Of a DNA stretch of 64,000 nucleotides, positions 63,827 to 64,000 are shown piece after piece. This DNA is from Chamaecyparis obtusa (Eukaryota; Streptophyta; Pinopsida; Cupressales; Cupressaceae). Within the stretch, counting starts at the first letter, position 1. Each line of letters begins with the position of its first letter. Under the pieces are notes generated by a model. It saw nothing but the letters and a program-made list of their open reading frames with translations, ran no database searches and was not told the DNA's origin. The translations under genes and the position numbers were made by a program. Where the stretch lies: assembly GCA_027943335.1 (NCBI GenBank), contig BSBK01006739.1, forward strand, positions 1 through 64,000. The letters are read 5' to 3'.

Positions 63827-64000
63827 ATAAGTATATATAAATAGAATGTGTAGCGTCATTTTTTTTGGTGTAGACTACTCTTGTCTACATTTTTTATTTC
63901 ATTCAATTTTTCTTAATATGGCTCTCCAAAATATTCCCAATCAATAATTATTTTTGGAAATTCAAATTTTACTATAGAATTTGATGGACTTACATTTTTG

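Larger units (their letters stand above)
62086..64000. other. AT-rich end of the window
   Basis: No supported gene. A 61-codon open frame at 62436-62621 has no recognised domain. Confidence 0.4.

Overview
The window looks like nuclear DNA of a seed plant with a large, repeat-rich genome. A gymnosperm (conifer-like) is my inference, from long AT-rich spacers, several layers of decayed LTR elements, LINEs whose ORF2 ends in an RNase H domain, and plant genes with short exons. Only one gene looks intact and functional: an S-like RNase T2 at 55109-57126 (+). Almost everything else is mobile-element sequence.

The left two thirds (about 1.17-40.46 kb) read best as one old DNA transposon with three later insertions in it. 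The outer element has a 16-bp inverted match at its ends (1167-1182 and 40442-40457), the palindrome family ACTTTCGATCGAAAGT near both ends, and two convergent, mutated genes: an unrecognised multi-exon gene (3247-5001, +) and a DDE-type transposase (39364 down to 5882, -). The transposase is broken by: (1) a solo LTR (6635-9131, 5-bp target duplication CATTC), across whose removal its reading frame continues; (2) a 19.4-kb CACTA-like element (11902-31316, flanked by TAA on both sides) in its first intron; (3) a chromodomain Ty3/gypsy retrotransposon (31333-37693, 857-bp LTRs, target duplication ATGTA), also in intron 1 beside a 1.47-kb CTAATTRG-type tandem array.

The CACTA-like element shows no transposase of its own. 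It carries exon fragments of at least five unrelated host genes: DNA polymerase lambda, ketol-acid reductoisomerase and INO80 on the minus strand, and RRN3 and a 4-coumarate:CoA ligase-like gene on the plus strand. It also carries a tRNA-like sequence beside its left subterminal repeats. Several fragments keep canonical splice sites and one or two introns, so they were copied from genomic DNA, as in Pack-type transposons.

From 40.6 to 53 kb there are two copia-type LTRs in opposite orientation, one with a tRNA-iMet primer site and a truncated gag; two diverged tandem copies of a gypsy-type gag; another LTR/primer-site junction; and a LINE fragment. At 53-57.2 kb lies the RNase T2 gene, with a TATA box, three exons and an upstream duplicate of its own promoter region. 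From 58.6 to 62.1 kb there is a relatively GC-rich block of tandem duplications built on the palindrome-like CGCATGATCGCA, followed by an acidic ORF remnant and a LINE zf-RVT/RNase H remnant. The last 2 kb are AT-rich with short tandem repeats.

All family assignments come from reading motifs by eye. No database search was possible, and the boundaries of decayed elements are approximate unless a target duplication or splice site fixes them.
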